Source of the DNA: G965276675 sp965276675
GTDB lineage: Bacteria; Acidobacteriota; Terriglobia; Terriglobales; Acidobacteriaceae
Length of the DNA stretch: 64,000 nucleotides
Direction of reading: 5' to 3'
Assembly (NCBI GenBank): GCA_965276675.1
Contig: OZ255624.1
Coordinates: 1,302,001-1,366,000 of the forward strand
In this document: positions 34,120 through 43,280 of the stretch, one piece after another
How positions within the stretch are numbered: the stretch's first letter is position 1
Layout of the letters: each line of letters opens with the position of its first letter
Made by a program: the position numbers and the translations under genes
The notes under the pieces: model-generated
What the model was told of the DNA's origin: nothing
The model's database searches: none
What the model saw: only the letters and a program-made list of their open reading frames with translations

Positions 34120-35256
34120 ATGGCGCTCCTGCTCAGGTGCGGGACCGCACGTACGGTGGTGCGGTCGCTGGTGCTGTGGGTGAGCTGCACGATTCTGCTC
34201 ATGGCTGGTGCGCTTGCGCCGCTGCGGGCCGAGTCCCCGGGGCCTCAGCCCCACGCCGCCGCCCTGTTATCTGCATTGCCGCAGCCAAGTGCTCTTCAGC
34301 CCTTCGTTCTTCAGGAAGACCAGCTCAACAAAGTTCACGTCAATCCTCCGCCGCCCAAGCCGGTTCCGCCCACCGAACCCGCACCCCTTGAAGGCAAGGC
34401 GGCCATGAAAGCCCGGAAAAACGAGCGTATCCGGGTGGATGTGAACCTGGTGCTGATCCCGGTGACGGTTACCGATCCGTTAAATCGGCTGGTGACGGGG
34501 CTGGAGAAGAACGAGTTCTTTATGTATGAGAACAACGCTCCGCAGACGATCAAAAGCTTTTCGTCGGAGGACGCGCCGGTCTCGATCGGCATCATCTTCG
34601 ACCTGAGCGGCAGCATGACCAACAAGATCATCCGCGCTCGCGATTCGATCATCGAGTTCCTGCGCACGGCCAATCCTCAGGATGAGTTCTTTGTGATCGG
34701 TTTTAACGACCGGCCGGAGCTGATCGAGGACTTCACTTCGTCGGTAGACGACATAGAAGCGCGTCTGCTGACCGTGAAGCCTGGCAAACGAACCGCCCTG
34801 CTCGACGCGATCTACTTTGGCGTGAACAAGATGAAGGCGGCGAAAAACGAGCGTCGAGCACTGCTGGTCGTCTCGGATGGCGGCGACAATCGCAGTCGGT
34901 ACACCGAGAATGAAGTCAAGAACCTGGTGCGCGAGTCCGATGTGGAGATCTACTCCATCGGCATCTTCGATGCCTATGCCGCTACACCGGAAGAGCGCGG
35001 CGGCCCGATCCTGCTCCACGATATCAGCGAAGAGACAGGCGGTCAGCTCTACCGGGTGGACGACGTCTCCGATATGGGCGATATCGCCACTAAGATCAGT
35101 GCCGAACTGCGCAACCAGTATGTGGTGGGGTACAAGCCCTCCGATGCCAAGCGCGATGGCAAGTGGCGTAAAGTGAAGGTGAAGCTGGTGCCGCCGCCAG
35201 GGCTGCCCCCGCTCACAGTCCATGCCCGAACTGGATACTATGCCCCCTTGCAGTAG
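34120..35256 (+). CDS. VWFA-related acidobacterial secreted protein (TIGR03436 type), first copy
   Basis: A 378-residue exported protein with N-terminal signal (SLVLWVSCTILLMAGALAPLRA), a Pro-rich stretch, and a von Willebrand A domain from about 145. The metal-ion adhesion site is seen as FDLSGSMTNKI (DxSxS). The domain ends with RNQYVVGYKPSD and RTGYYAP, the usual closing motif of this group. An ATG preceded by AAGGG at 34120 is chosen; a GTG at 34087 also lies in frame. The second copy starts before this one ends. Such proteins occur in many copies in acidobacterial genomes, function unknown, perhaps metal-dependent adhesion. Confidence 0.85.
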   Translation: MALLLRCGTARTVVRSLVLWVSCTILLMAGALAPLRAESPGPQPHAAALLSALPQPSALQPFVLQEDQLNKVHVNPPPPKPVPPTEPAPLEGKAAMKARKNERIRVDVNLVLIPVTVTDPLNRLVTGLEKNEFFMYENNAPQTIKSFSSEDAPVSIGIIFDLSGSMTNKIIRARDSIIEFLRTANPQDEFFVIGFNDRPELIEDFTSSVDDIEARLLTVKPGKRTALLDAIYFGVNKMKAAKNERRALLVVSDGGDNRSRYTENEVKNLVRESDVEIYSIGIFDAYAATPEERGGPILLHDISEETGGQLYRVDDVSDMGDIATKISAELRNQYVVGYKPSDAKRDGKWRKVKVKLVPPPGLPPLTVHARTGYYAPLQ

Positions 35257-36409
35257 ACGAATCCTCCGGTCCATTACATTTCTGATCTGTTTCTCATCTG
35301 GGCTCTCACCCGGGCTCCTCGCTGCGCACGCGCAGGCGAGTCATCCGGCTCCGGCCGCCCCGGCGTCTACTCCCCAAACCCCGGCGAGCCCGACCGCTTC
35401 CGAACCGCAGCCTTCTCTCACCGTGGACCGCGACCCGGTGCCCTCTCCGGATGCTGCCAAGCCTGCGGCCTCGGCAAGCACTCCTCCACCGGCAGCCTCG
35501 CAGGATCAGGTGGGCCGCGGCAAAAACGGGCAGTTCACGCTGTCGCGCAATGTGGAAGAGGTCATCCTGAATGCCACGGTCATTGACGACCATCAGCGCC
35601 TGGTCACGACGCTGGGGAAGGACGACTTCAAGGTCTCTGAAGACGGTGTCCCGCAGACCGTCAACTCCTTCCTGCAGCAGGATATTCCGGTCTCGCTGGC
35701 AATCCTGGTCGACAATTCGGGCTCCATGCGGACCAAACGGCAGGCGGTGAACCAATCGGCCCTGGACTTGGTGCGGGCCTCCAATCCTCAGGACGAGTCG
35801 GTCGTCATCAACTTCGCCGACGAGGCCTACCAGGATACGGATCTCACCAGCGACATCAGCAAATTGCAGGAAGGTCTGGCGCACGTCGATTCCAAAGGCG
35901 GCACGGCGCTCTATGACGCCGTGATCGCCTCAGCCGACTACCTGAGCAAAAATGCGAAGCGCCCCAAAGAAGCGATCCTGATTATCACGGACGGCGAAGA
36001 CAATGCCTCGGGCACCACGCTTGAGGAGACGGTCCGGCGGATTCAGGACCTGCAGGGACCAGTGGTGTACTCGATTGGCCTGCTATTTGATGACAGCGGT
36101 GGCGGCGGCCGGGAGGGCCACCGTGCCCGGCGGGCGCTGCAGCTGCTTTCAAATGAGACGGGCGGCCTCGCCTTCTTTCCCAAATCGTTGAAGGACGTGG
36201 ATGGCGTGGCAGCGGAGGTGGCGCGCGACATCCGCAACCAGTACACCATCGGCTATCACTCCACCAAACCAGCGAGCGAGGGGGGCTACCGCACGGTGCA
36301 CGTGGAGGCCAAAGCTAAGAGCTTCGGCAAGCTGACGGTGCGTACCCGCTCCGGCTACTATCCGAAGAGTGCGGGGAGCACGCCTGCGGCCAAGACTCAG
36401 GCTCGGTAG
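35222..36409 (+). CDS. VWFA-related acidobacterial secreted protein (TIGR03436 type), second copy
   Basis: Starting inside the 3' end of the previous gene (35 base overlap, different frame), this 395-residue protein has a signal peptide (SITFLICFSSGLSPGLLAAHAQA), an Ala/Pro-rich region, then a VWA domain with the MIDAS motif LVDNSGSMRTKR. The shared end RNQYTIGYHSTK and RTRSGYYPKS matches the first copy. ATG at 35240 is an alternative start. The two copies are clearly diverged paralogues and are probably cotranscribed. Confidence 0.85.
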   Translation: MPELDTMPPCSRRILRSITFLICFSSGLSPGLLAAHAQASHPAPAAPASTPQTPASPTASEPQPSLTVDRDPVPSPDAAKPAASASTPPPAASQDQVGRGKNGQFTLSRNVEEVILNATVIDDHQRLVTTLGKDDFKVSEDGVPQTVNSFLQQDIPVSLAILVDNSGSMRTKRQAVNQSALDLVRASNPQDESVVINFADEAYQDTDLTSDISKLQEGLAHVDSKGGTALYDAVIASADYLSKNAKRPKEAILIITDGEDNASGTTLEETVRRIQDLQGPVVYSIGLLFDDSGGGGREGHRARRALQLLSNETGGLAFFPKSLKDVDGVAAEVARDIRNQYTIGYHSTKPASEGGYRTVHVEAKAKSFGKLTVRTRSGYYPKSAGSTPAAKTQAR

Positions 36410-36430
36410 AGTTGCCGAGGCTGATAGAGC

Positions 36431-37669
36431 TTAGACCAACCGTTTCAGGGTGAGCGTGACGTTGAGGGTTCGTCCGCCGCGCTCAATCCGCAGATTCACG
36501 TTCTGTCCGGGACGGCTCCGCAGCGCCTCCCGCATCTCCGCCACACTCATCCCGGCACGCCCGTCCAACGCAACTACGCGATCCCCTGGCTGGAGATGTG
36601 CCGCGCTCGCTGGTGATCCTGGCATGACGGCTTTGATCTCGACCTGGCGGTACTCCGGGGCAACCGCCAGCAACGCCAGCCCGCTCATATCCGCCTCGAA
36701 GGGCTCGCCCGTGTGCGAGTTTGGCTCGAGATAGAGCAGTCCGTAGCGCGCGTTGAAGAGCAGATTGAAGCGGCGGAGCACATCGGCTCCCAGTACGCCG
36801 GCCAGCTGCGAGTTCGAAAGCGCGCCGGGTTGACTGGCCTCCAGTGCGACCACCGGCTCATGGAGTGCCACCGAGCCTAAACGGAGGCCTGCAACCCTGG
36901 TCAGATTTTCGGCAGCGGCTCCGGGCAGCTCTGCGGGAAGGGAGACAGCGGTACGCACCGCCGCAATCTCCGGATGCTCCGCCTGAAATGCCGTGGTAAG
37001 CGTGATTCCAGCACCTGGCTGTCCAGTGTCCACCAGAAAGAGTCCGCGTACCGGCCCGCCGCTGCCGAGCAGTAGCTCCGCCTCGACGAAGGGCAGGCCG
37101 CCCGCCATCTTCAGTGGAACAGTCTCGGCCGTTACGTTGCATATATCGGGATCGAGCAGCGCGAGTGTCCTGCTGTCGTAGTTCAACGCGAACTGGTATT
37201 GGGCGAGCAGATAGCTGCCCAGCACGCCGGCGGTCATGGAGCCCGTGAGCGTGCCGATATAGCCAGTGGGCATCAGTGGCGTCACGCCCAAGTGCAAAGG
37301 ACGGCGCCCAACCATCAGTGCCGGTGCTGCAATCTCCGCGGCTCCGCTGCTCTTCAGGCCGAGCGCAGCGGCGACTCCGGGATCGAGGCTGGTGTGCGCC
37401 GCAGCCGTATCGAAGACAAAGGCCAGCGGCATGGGACTTTGGGCTGTCGGTCCAACTCCGGCCGAAGGCAAGATTACCGGCAGATAGATCAGCCCATCTT
37501 CGAGCTTGAAGTGAATTCGATCCGCTGGCGAGCCCGGAAGCAGCCGGGTCGAAACTACAGGGTGCTGTGTCTGCGCGGCAGATTGCGTCCGAGCGCCGGG
37601 TGAGGCCACGCCTGCAACCACCATCAGCAAGGAACTCGACATGAGGAGGGCAGGGAGAACATTGCGCAT
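36431..37669 (-). CDS. Secreted retropepsin-like aspartic protease with PDZ domain
   Basis: The 412-residue protein (ATG 37669) has a signal peptide (ALLMSSSLLMVVAGVASPGA) and two aspartyl-protease-like lobes. The first lobe has FVFDTAAAHTSLD (Asp87, DTA rather than the usual DTG); the second has FLVDTGQPGAG. Both catalytic aspartates are therefore present, with one altered motif. The last ~85 residues form a PDZ domain (VMPGSPASAAHLQPGDRVVALDG). The frame is open well upstream, but the signal peptide sets the start. It converges on the VWA pair. Substrate is unknown. Confidence 0.83.
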   Translation of the reverse strand: MRNVLPALLMSSSLLMVVAGVASPGARTQSAAQTQHPVVSTRLLPGSPADRIHFKLEDGLIYLPVILPSAGVGPTAQSPMPLAFVFDTAAAHTSLDPGVAAALGLKSSGAAEIAAPALMVGRRPLHLGVTPLMPTGYIGTLTGSMTAGVLGSYLLAQYQFALNYDSRTLALLDPDICNVTAETVPLKMAGGLPFVEAELLLGSGGPVRGLFLVDTGQPGAGITLTTAFQAEHPEIAAVRTAVSLPAELPGAAAENLTRVAGLRLGSVALHEPVVALEASQPGALSNSQLAGVLGADVLRRFNLLFNARYGLLYLEPNSHTGEPFEADMSGLALLAVAPEYRQVEIKAVMPGSPASAAHLQPGDRVVALDGRAGMSVAEMREALRSRPGQNVNLRIERGGRTLNVTLTLKRLV

Positions 37670-37790
37670 GGGGAAGCGAGCCTGGCAGACGATCTGGGAT
37701 AATCGCAGTGCTCCATAGTTATACTTGACGCTCTCATCGGATACCGAGGCTGTAGCCTTCAGTCCTACTCGGAGTGCCCACGAGGAACGT

Positions 37791-38534
37791 ATGTCCATCA
37801 AATCGCCAGCTGATCTCTTCGGTCTCGAACGTGCCGGATCGATCACGCGGGCCGTTATCGAAGCGATGAAAGCCGCGGTCCGGCCTGGGATCAGCACGCT
37901 CGAACTCGACTCCATCGCCGGCGAGGTCATGCGCGCACACAGCGCCCGTTCAGCACCCAAGCTGGTCTACCGATTTCCGGGTCACACTTGCATCAGCATC
38001 AACGATGAGATCGTGCACGGAGTCCCAAGCCAGCGTGTGCTGGCGCCCGGCGACCTGGTCAAGCTCGACGTCACCGTGGAAGCGGATGGCTACATGGCGG
38101 ATGCGTGCGAGACCGTGGTCGTGCCTCCGGTGGGCCGCGCACAGAAGCTCTTGATCGAGTGTGCGCGGCAGGCCTTCGATGCCGGGCTGAAGCGGGTCCG
38201 TCCCGGAGCACGGGCCTTTGAGATCGGCGAGGCAGTCCACCGCGAGGTCAGCCGCTGCGGCTACTCTGTTGTTCGCGATCTGACGGGTCACGGCATCGGC
38301 CGCACCATCCACGAACCGCCCACAATTCCCAACCATCGCGACCCGCGCTGCGCGGCCGTGCTGACAGATGGTCTGGTCTTCACCATCGAGCCTTTGATCG
38401 CAGCAGGAGGGCCACGCACGGCGCTCAAACGCGATGGCTGGACCGTGCGCACCCGCGATCATTCGCTTGCGGCTCACCATGAGCACACGGTTTTTGTTAC
38501 GAAGACCGGGGCAAGGCTGCTCACCGGGAGTTGA
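37791..38534 (+). CDS. map: Methionine aminopeptidase, type I
   Basis: MAP removes the initiator methionine from nascent proteins. From the ATG at 37791, preceded by GAGGAACG, the protein has 247 residues. The metal-binding residues are seen in KLDVTVEADGYMADAC (two Asp), LTGHGIGRTIHEPP (His), VFTIEPL (Glu) and HHEHTVFVT (Glu near the end). ISINDEIVHGVPS is the type I signature. It stands apart from the usual secY/infA ribosomal neighbourhood, so it may be an additional copy. Confidence 0.95.
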   Translation: MSIKSPADLFGLERAGSITRAVIEAMKAAVRPGISTLELDSIAGEVMRAHSARSAPKLVYRFPGHTCISINDEIVHGVPSQRVLAPGDLVKLDVTVEADGYMADACETVVVPPVGRAQKLLIECARQAFDAGLKRVRPGARAFEIGEAVHREVSRCGYSVVRDLTGHGIGRTIHEPPTIPNHRDPRCAAVLTDGLVFTIEPLIAAGGPRTALKRDGWTVRTRDHSLAAHHEHTVFVTKTGARLLTGS

Positions 38535-38626
38535 GCTTTCGCGTCGTGTGTGCCAGAACGAAACTCGAATAGCCGGTGGAGCGACACCCGGCTAGCGAGT
38601 GCACTGCTACAATAATTGGTTCGCCT

Positions 38627-39589
38627 ATGAGCCCCCAAGCCACTATAGCTCCCACCCGCGGCGCTCTTCGCGTTGCAGATGACATTACCGACCTGGTTGG
38701 GCAGACGCCCATGCTTCGGCTTACGCGGCTGGCGCGCGACGGCTATGCGGATGTTTATGCGAAGCTCGAGTTCTTGAACCCCGGCGGCAGCATCAAGGAC
38801 CGTGCGGCACTCGGCATGATCCTCGATGCGGAGCGCCGCGGCGTTCTCCATCCCGGATCGACCATCCTCGAAGCTACGGCCGGCAACACCGGCGTCGGTC
38901 TCGCCCTCATTGGTGTTAATCGCGGTTACAAAGTGATCCTCTTCGTGCCCGAGGGCTATGCGGAAGAGAAATGCATCCTGATGCGCGGCTTCGGCGCGAC
39001 GGTGATCCGCACACCCGAGGACGAGGGCATGGCCGGGGCTATCCGGCAGGCGAAGGGCATGACCGAAGAGATCCCCGGCTCCTGGCCGGCCTTCCAGTTC
39101 GACAACCAGGCGAACCCCGACTTCCACGAGGCCACCACCGCGGCCGAGATTTGGGAACAGATGGATGGGCAGGTCGATGCTTTTGTCGCCGGGGTTGGCA
39201 CGGGCGGCACTTTTTCCGGCGTTGCGCGCGGATTGAAGAAGAGGAACCCACGCCTAGTCGCCATCGCGGTAGAGACTGAGGGCTCCATCCTGCAGGGTCT
39301 GCCTCCCGGCCCCCACAAGGTCGAGGGCATCGGCGTGCATTTCGTTCCGAAGACTTTTCATCCCGAGGTCGCGGACGACATCCTGATGGTGAACGATGAC
39401 GAGGCCTTCGCGATGGTGAAGCGGCTGGCCGCAGAGGAGGGTGTACTCGCTGGATCAAGCGCGGGCGCTATCGTGCATGCCGCCTTTCACGTCGCCGAGC
39501 GCCTCGGCGCGGGCAAGCGGATCGCGACCATCATTCCGGACTCAGCCGAGCGGTACCTCTCGAAGAACATCTTCGAAGGCGGCAAGTAG
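38627..39589 (+). CDS. PLP-dependent cysteine synthase / cystathionine beta-synthase-family enzyme
   Basis: A fold-type II PLP enzyme of 320 residues, similar to CysK and the catalytic core of cystathionine beta-synthase. The PLP lysine is in LNPGGSIKDRAALGMI; the substrate-binding loop is EATAGNTGVGLAL; GVGTGGTFSGVARGLKKRNP binds the phosphate; and SSAGAIV lies near the end. It lacks CBS regulatory domains. The ATG choice at 38627 excludes 17 non-homologous upstream codons. Paired with the next gene 60 bases on, it probably forms a transsulfuration or cysteine-synthesis unit; the exact reaction cannot be fixed from sequence. Confidence 0.9.
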   Translation: MSPQATIAPTRGALRVADDITDLVGQTPMLRLTRLARDGYADVYAKLEFLNPGGSIKDRAALGMILDAERRGVLHPGSTILEATAGNTGVGLALIGVNRGYKVILFVPEGYAEEKCILMRGFGATVIRTPEDEGMAGAIRQAKGMTEEIPGSWPAFQFDNQANPDFHEATTAAEIWEQMDGQVDAFVAGVGTGGTFSGVARGLKKRNPRLVAIAVETEGSILQGLPPGPHKVEGIGVHFVPKTFHPEVADDILMVNDDEAFAMVKRLAAEEGVLAGSSAGAIVHAAFHVAERLGAGKRIATIIPDSAERYLSKNIFEGGK

Positions 39590-39649
39590 TTCTTCATCGT
39601 CCCACAGCAGGGAAGCACGCACCAGAAAAGCACAAGGCAGAAAAGGCAT

Positions 39650-40828
39650 ATGAGCGAACAAGAGCAAGGCTTTGCCACACGCGCCATTCACGCCGGCCAG
39701 CATCCCGATCCCACTACGGGCGCGGTCAATACGCCGATCTATCTATCGTCCACTTACGTGCAGGAGGAGATCGGCAAGCACAAGGGCTACGAATATTCGC
39801 GCGTCTCGAATCCTACCCGCACCGCTCTCGAAGACAATCTGGCCTCGCTTGAGGGCGGCCGCTCCGCGCACGTCTTTGCCAGCGGCATGGCTGCGATCAC
39901 CGCGCTGGTCACCATGTTCAAGACTGGCGATCATGTCATCTGTGGCTCGAACGTGTACGGTGGCACGCCGAGGCTCTTCAATCAGATCGTCGCCAACTAC
40001 GGCATCGAGTTCACCTACGTCGACACCACGGATCCGGAGAACGTGCGTCGTGCGCTCAAGCCGCAGACCAAGCTCGTCCACATCGAGACGCCCACCAATC
40101 CGATGATGCAGCTCACGGACATCTGCGCGGTTGCGGAGATCTGCCATCGGCACCGTCCGAATGGAAGTCCGAGTGGGAGTGTCGACCTCTGTGTGGACAA
40201 CACCTTCATGTCGCCCTACTTTCAGCGGCCGATAGAGCTCGGCGCAGATATTGTCATGCACTCGACGACTAAGTTTCTCAACGGCCACTCCGACGGCCTC
40301 GGCGGGGTGTTGGTCGCCACCAAGCCGGAGCAGGCCGAGGCGTATGCCTTTGTTCAAAAGTGCACTGGCGGTATCCTCTCGCCATTCGAGTCCTTCCTTG
40401 TTCTTCGCGGCGTGAAGACGCTGGCTGTACGCATGAAGCAGCACGACATCAACGGCCGCCACGTAGCCGAGTGGCTGCAAAACCATCCCGGAATCGAACG
40501 CGTCTTCTATCCTGGGCTGCCGGACCATCCGCAGTATGAGCTGGCCAAGCGGCAGATGTCGGGCTTCGGCGCGGTCATCACCTTTGAAACCGGATCGCTC
40601 GAAAAGGCAAACAACCTGCTGAAGCGGGTGCGGGTCTGCTCGCTCGGCGAAAGTTTGGGTGGCGTCGAGACATTGATCTCCCACCCGGCAACCATGACCC
40701 ACGCCGCGCTCGGGGCCGAGAACCGAGCCAAGGTGGGCATCACCGACGGCGTGGTACGGATCTCCGTCGGAATCGAAGATGTGGATGACATCCTTGCCGA
40801 TCTGGATCAGGCGCTCCGCAGTTTCTAG
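39650..40828 (+). CDS. Cys/Met metabolism PLP enzyme (cystathionine gamma-synthase/lyase family)
   Basis: A fold-type I PLP enzyme of 392 residues that catalyses gamma-elimination or replacement on cystathionine or O-acylhomoserine. The PLP lysine is in MHSTTKFLNGHSDGLGG; other family segments are ATRAIHAGQ at the start, EYSRVSNPTRTALE, FASGMAAITALV, and SLGESLGGVETLISHP. A strong AAAAGGC element precedes the ATG. With the upstream beta-synthase-like gene it could run transsulfuration between cysteine and homocysteine; lyase versus synthase cannot be distinguished here. Confidence 0.92.
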   Translation: MSEQEQGFATRAIHAGQHPDPTTGAVNTPIYLSSTYVQEEIGKHKGYEYSRVSNPTRTALEDNLASLEGGRSAHVFASGMAAITALVTMFKTGDHVICGSNVYGGTPRLFNQIVANYGIEFTYVDTTDPENVRRALKPQTKLVHIETPTNPMMQLTDICAVAEICHRHRPNGSPSGSVDLCVDNTFMSPYFQRPIELGADIVMHSTTKFLNGHSDGLGGVLVATKPEQAEAYAFVQKCTGGILSPFESFLVLRGVKTLAVRMKQHDINGRHVAEWLQNHPGIERVFYPGLPDHPQYELAKRQMSGFGAVITFETGSLEKANNLLKRVRVCSLGESLGGVETLISHPATMTHAALGAENRAKVGITDGVVRISVGIEDVDDILADLDQALRSF

Positions 40829-40851
40829 GGTTTGCGACAGTTCGGGGTCGC

Positions 40852-40882
40852 AGTGCCTCCCGAGCATAGTGCCTCCCGAGCA
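40852..40882. repeat. 15-bp tandem duplication upstream of the acyl-CoA dehydrogenase gene
   Basis: AGTGCCTCCCGAGCA occurs at 40852-40866 and again at 40868-40882, exact copies separated by one base. It lies in the 145-base space before the dehydrogenase start. Confidence 0.75.
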
Positions 40883-40973
40883 CAGATCCAGGCAGGTTAC
40901 TTCCGGAGAGAGACAAGCTAGCCTGGGCAGTGGTAGCATTTGAGGTTTTCTCCCATCATTCTTTGGAGTTTTC

Positions 40974-42170
40974 ATGAGTCCTGCCACTCTCGCGCCTGCC
41001 CATTCCACGAACACCGCCAGCTCTGGCCATTCTTTCCGTCTGACTGAAGAACAGCGGCAGCTACAGAAAGAGATTCGCGACTTTGCCGCGCGGGAGATCG
41101 CCCCTAACGTGATGCGGTGGGACGAGGCCAGTGAATTCCCCATGGCCGTGGTTAAGAAGCTCGGCCAGATGGGGCTGCTCGGCGTTATCTTCCCGGCGGA
41201 GTTGGGTGGCTCCGGCTACGGGTATGTGGATTACATGCTGGCCATCGAAGAGCTTTCCGCGGTCGACGGCTCGATTGGCATCATCGTCGCCGCGCACAAT
41301 TCGCTCTGCACCAACCACATCTACCTCGCTGGCAATGAAGCGCAGCACGCGAAATACATTCCGCGGCTTGCCTCGGGTGAGTGGCTTGGCGCGTGGGGCT
41401 TGACTGAGACGGGCTCGGGTTCTGATGCCGCCGGCGCTCGCACCACTGCTATCCGCAAGGGAGACGGCTGGGTACTGAACGGCACCAAGATCTTCATCAC
41501 CAACGGCCATTATGCCGATGCCGTTGTGGTCATCGCCGTGACCGACAAGACCAAGGGCACGCATGGACTTTCCGCGTTTGTCGTCGAGAAAGGAACACCC
41601 GGCTTTCGTCCCGGCAAGAAGGAAAACAAGCTGGGTCTGCGTGCCAGCGATACCTCCGAGCTTATCTTCGAAGACTGCGTGATCCCGGCCGAAAACCTGC
41701 TTGGCAAAGAAGGCGAGGGTTTCGTCGACTCCCTCCGCATCCTCGACGGCGGCCGCATCTCCATCGCCGCGCTCTCGCTCGGCATCGCCCGGGGCGCATA
41801 TGAGTCCGCACTCAAGTACACCAAGGAACGGCGTCAGTTTGGCAAAGCGATCGCCGATTTTCAGGGTATTCAATGGAAGCTGGCCGACATGGCCACCCAA
41901 CTCGAAGCGGCGCGCCTGCTCACCCTGCGCGCAGCCGTGATGAAAGATGCCGGCGACAAGACGACCTCCGAATCCGCCATGGCCAAGCTCTTCGCCAGCG
42001 AAGCAGCGGTACGCATCTGCGATGAGGCAGTGCAGCTTCACGGCGGTTACGGCTTCATCAAAGACTATCCGGCCGAGAAGTTTTACCGCGACGTCAAGCT
42101 GTGCACCATCGGGGAAGGCACCAGCGAGATTCAGCGCCTGGTCATCGCCCGCGATCTGTTGAAAAAATGA
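40974..42170 (+). CDS. Acyl-CoA dehydrogenase
   Basis: A flavoprotein that oxidizes an acyl-CoA to the enoyl-CoA. The 398 residues include GAWGLTETGSGSDAAG and the FITNGHYAD flavin-binding segments, ERRQFGKAIADFQGIQWKLA in the C-terminal domain, and the catalytic Glu of the short-chain type in IGEGTSEIQRLV. Its neighbours meaB and the methylmalonyl-CoA epimerase gene suggest a role in odd-chain or branched-chain acyl-CoA catabolism. The chain-length preference cannot be read directly. Its ribosome-binding site is GGAG, eight bases before the ATG. Confidence 0.94.
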   Translation: MSPATLAPAHSTNTASSGHSFRLTEEQRQLQKEIRDFAAREIAPNVMRWDEASEFPMAVVKKLGQMGLLGVIFPAELGGSGYGYVDYMLAIEELSAVDGSIGIIVAAHNSLCTNHIYLAGNEAQHAKYIPRLASGEWLGAWGLTETGSGSDAAGARTTAIRKGDGWVLNGTKIFITNGHYADAVVVIAVTDKTKGTHGLSAFVVEKGTPGFRPGKKENKLGLRASDTSELIFEDCVIPAENLLGKEGEGFVDSLRILDGGRISIAALSLGIARGAYESALKYTKERRQFGKAIADFQGIQWKLADMATQLEAARLLTLRAAVMKDAGDKTTSESAMAKLFASEAAVRICDEAVQLHGGYGFIKDYPAEKFYRDVKLCTIGEGTSEIQRLVIARDLLKK

Positions 42171-42230
42171 GAACTCTGGTTATCATTCCACCGCATCGGC
42201 GCAGCTACGCTTACTCTTAGACGATGGACG

Positions 42231-43217
42231 ATGCTTGAAACCCCGGAGCGCGTGGACAACACGGTCCAGCAAATCGAATCGCTGATCAAACGTGTTACTG
42301 CCGGCGATGTGCGCGCACTCTCGCGTGCTGTATCGCTGGTGGAAAACGATGCTCCAGCCGCGCGCGCGATCCTTTCGGCCTGCTTTCCGTCGACCGGGGC
42401 GGCGCTGCGTATCGGCATCACAGGATCACCCGGAGCAGGGAAGAGTACGCTGGTCGATCAGCTTACGCGCGCCTTCCGCAGCGCGGGCCATTCGATCGGC
42501 ATACTCGCCGTCGACCCGACCAGCCCATACACCGGCGGCGCGATCCTGGGCGACCGCATCCGCATGGAACGCCACCACGCCGACCCCGGTGTCTACACCC
42601 GCAGCATGGCCACGCGCGGCGCACTCGGCGGTCTTGCCCGTGCGGCGGCGGATGCGGTCACGGTGATTGAGGCTAGCGGCAAAGACCGCATCCTCATCGA
42701 GACGGTAGGTGTGGGCCAGGACGAGATCGACATCGTTCGGCTCGCAGATATCACGGTTGTGGTCCTGGTGCCTGGCATGGGCGATGACGTGCAAAGCATC
42801 AAGGCCGGCATCCTCGAAATTGCTGACATCTTTGTCATCAACAAGAGCGACCGCGAGGGAGCGGACCGTGTCGAGAAGGAGCTGAAGACGATGCAGTCAC
42901 TCGCCATGGGGCATGGCAGCTGGGTACCTCCAGTGGTGCGCACCGTCGCGTCCACGGGCGAGGGCGTCGAGGCGCTAATGCGTACCATTGAGGAGTTTCA
43001 CGGCTGGCTCGACCGGGATGGCAATCTTCAGGTAAGACGTGAGGCACACTGGCGGTTGCGGCTCATCGAGATGGTGCGGCATGAATTGTTGCGCAGCGTG
43101 CGCTCGCATGGGCTGAGCGATGCAGAGCTCGCGGAACTTGCGCGTCGCGTGGAGGCACGTGAGGTAGACCCGTTCGCAGTCGTGGCGGAGCGCATCGCCG
43201 CACTGCTACACGCGTAA
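42231..43217 (+). CDS. meaB: Methylmalonyl-CoA mutase-associated GTPase MeaB
   Basis: MeaB is a G3E-family GTPase that chaperones and protects the B12 mutase. The 328-residue protein has Walker A GSPGAGKSTLVDQLTRAFR, the ILAVDPTSPYTGGAILGDRIR switch region, IETVGVGQDEIDI (G3 area) and INKSDREGADR (NKxD, G4). It is followed at 63 bases by the epimerase gene. The mutase large subunit lies at 10065-11648, and the small subunit is not in this window. Confidence 0.96.
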   Translation: MLETPERVDNTVQQIESLIKRVTAGDVRALSRAVSLVENDAPAARAILSACFPSTGAALRIGITGSPGAGKSTLVDQLTRAFRSAGHSIGILAVDPTSPYTGGAILGDRIRMERHHADPGVYTRSMATRGALGGLARAAADAVTVIEASGKDRILIETVGVGQDEIDIVRLADITVVVLVPGMGDDVQSIKAGILEIADIFVINKSDREGADRVEKELKTMQSLAMGHGSWVPPVVRTVASTGEGVEALMRTIEEFHGWLDRDGNLQVRREAHWRLRLIEMVRHELLRSVRSHGLSDAELAELARRVEAREVDPFAVVAERIAALLHA

Positions 43218-43280
43218 TGTAGTCATAGAGATGGATTCGACCTATCGTTGCCACACGAGCCCTCAGGGAAGGGAACAAGG

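Noticed and set aside
38535..38626. Possible SAM or other sulfur-responsive riboswitch before the transsulfuration genes
   Set aside because: The 92-base space is too short and shows no aptamer-like arms.
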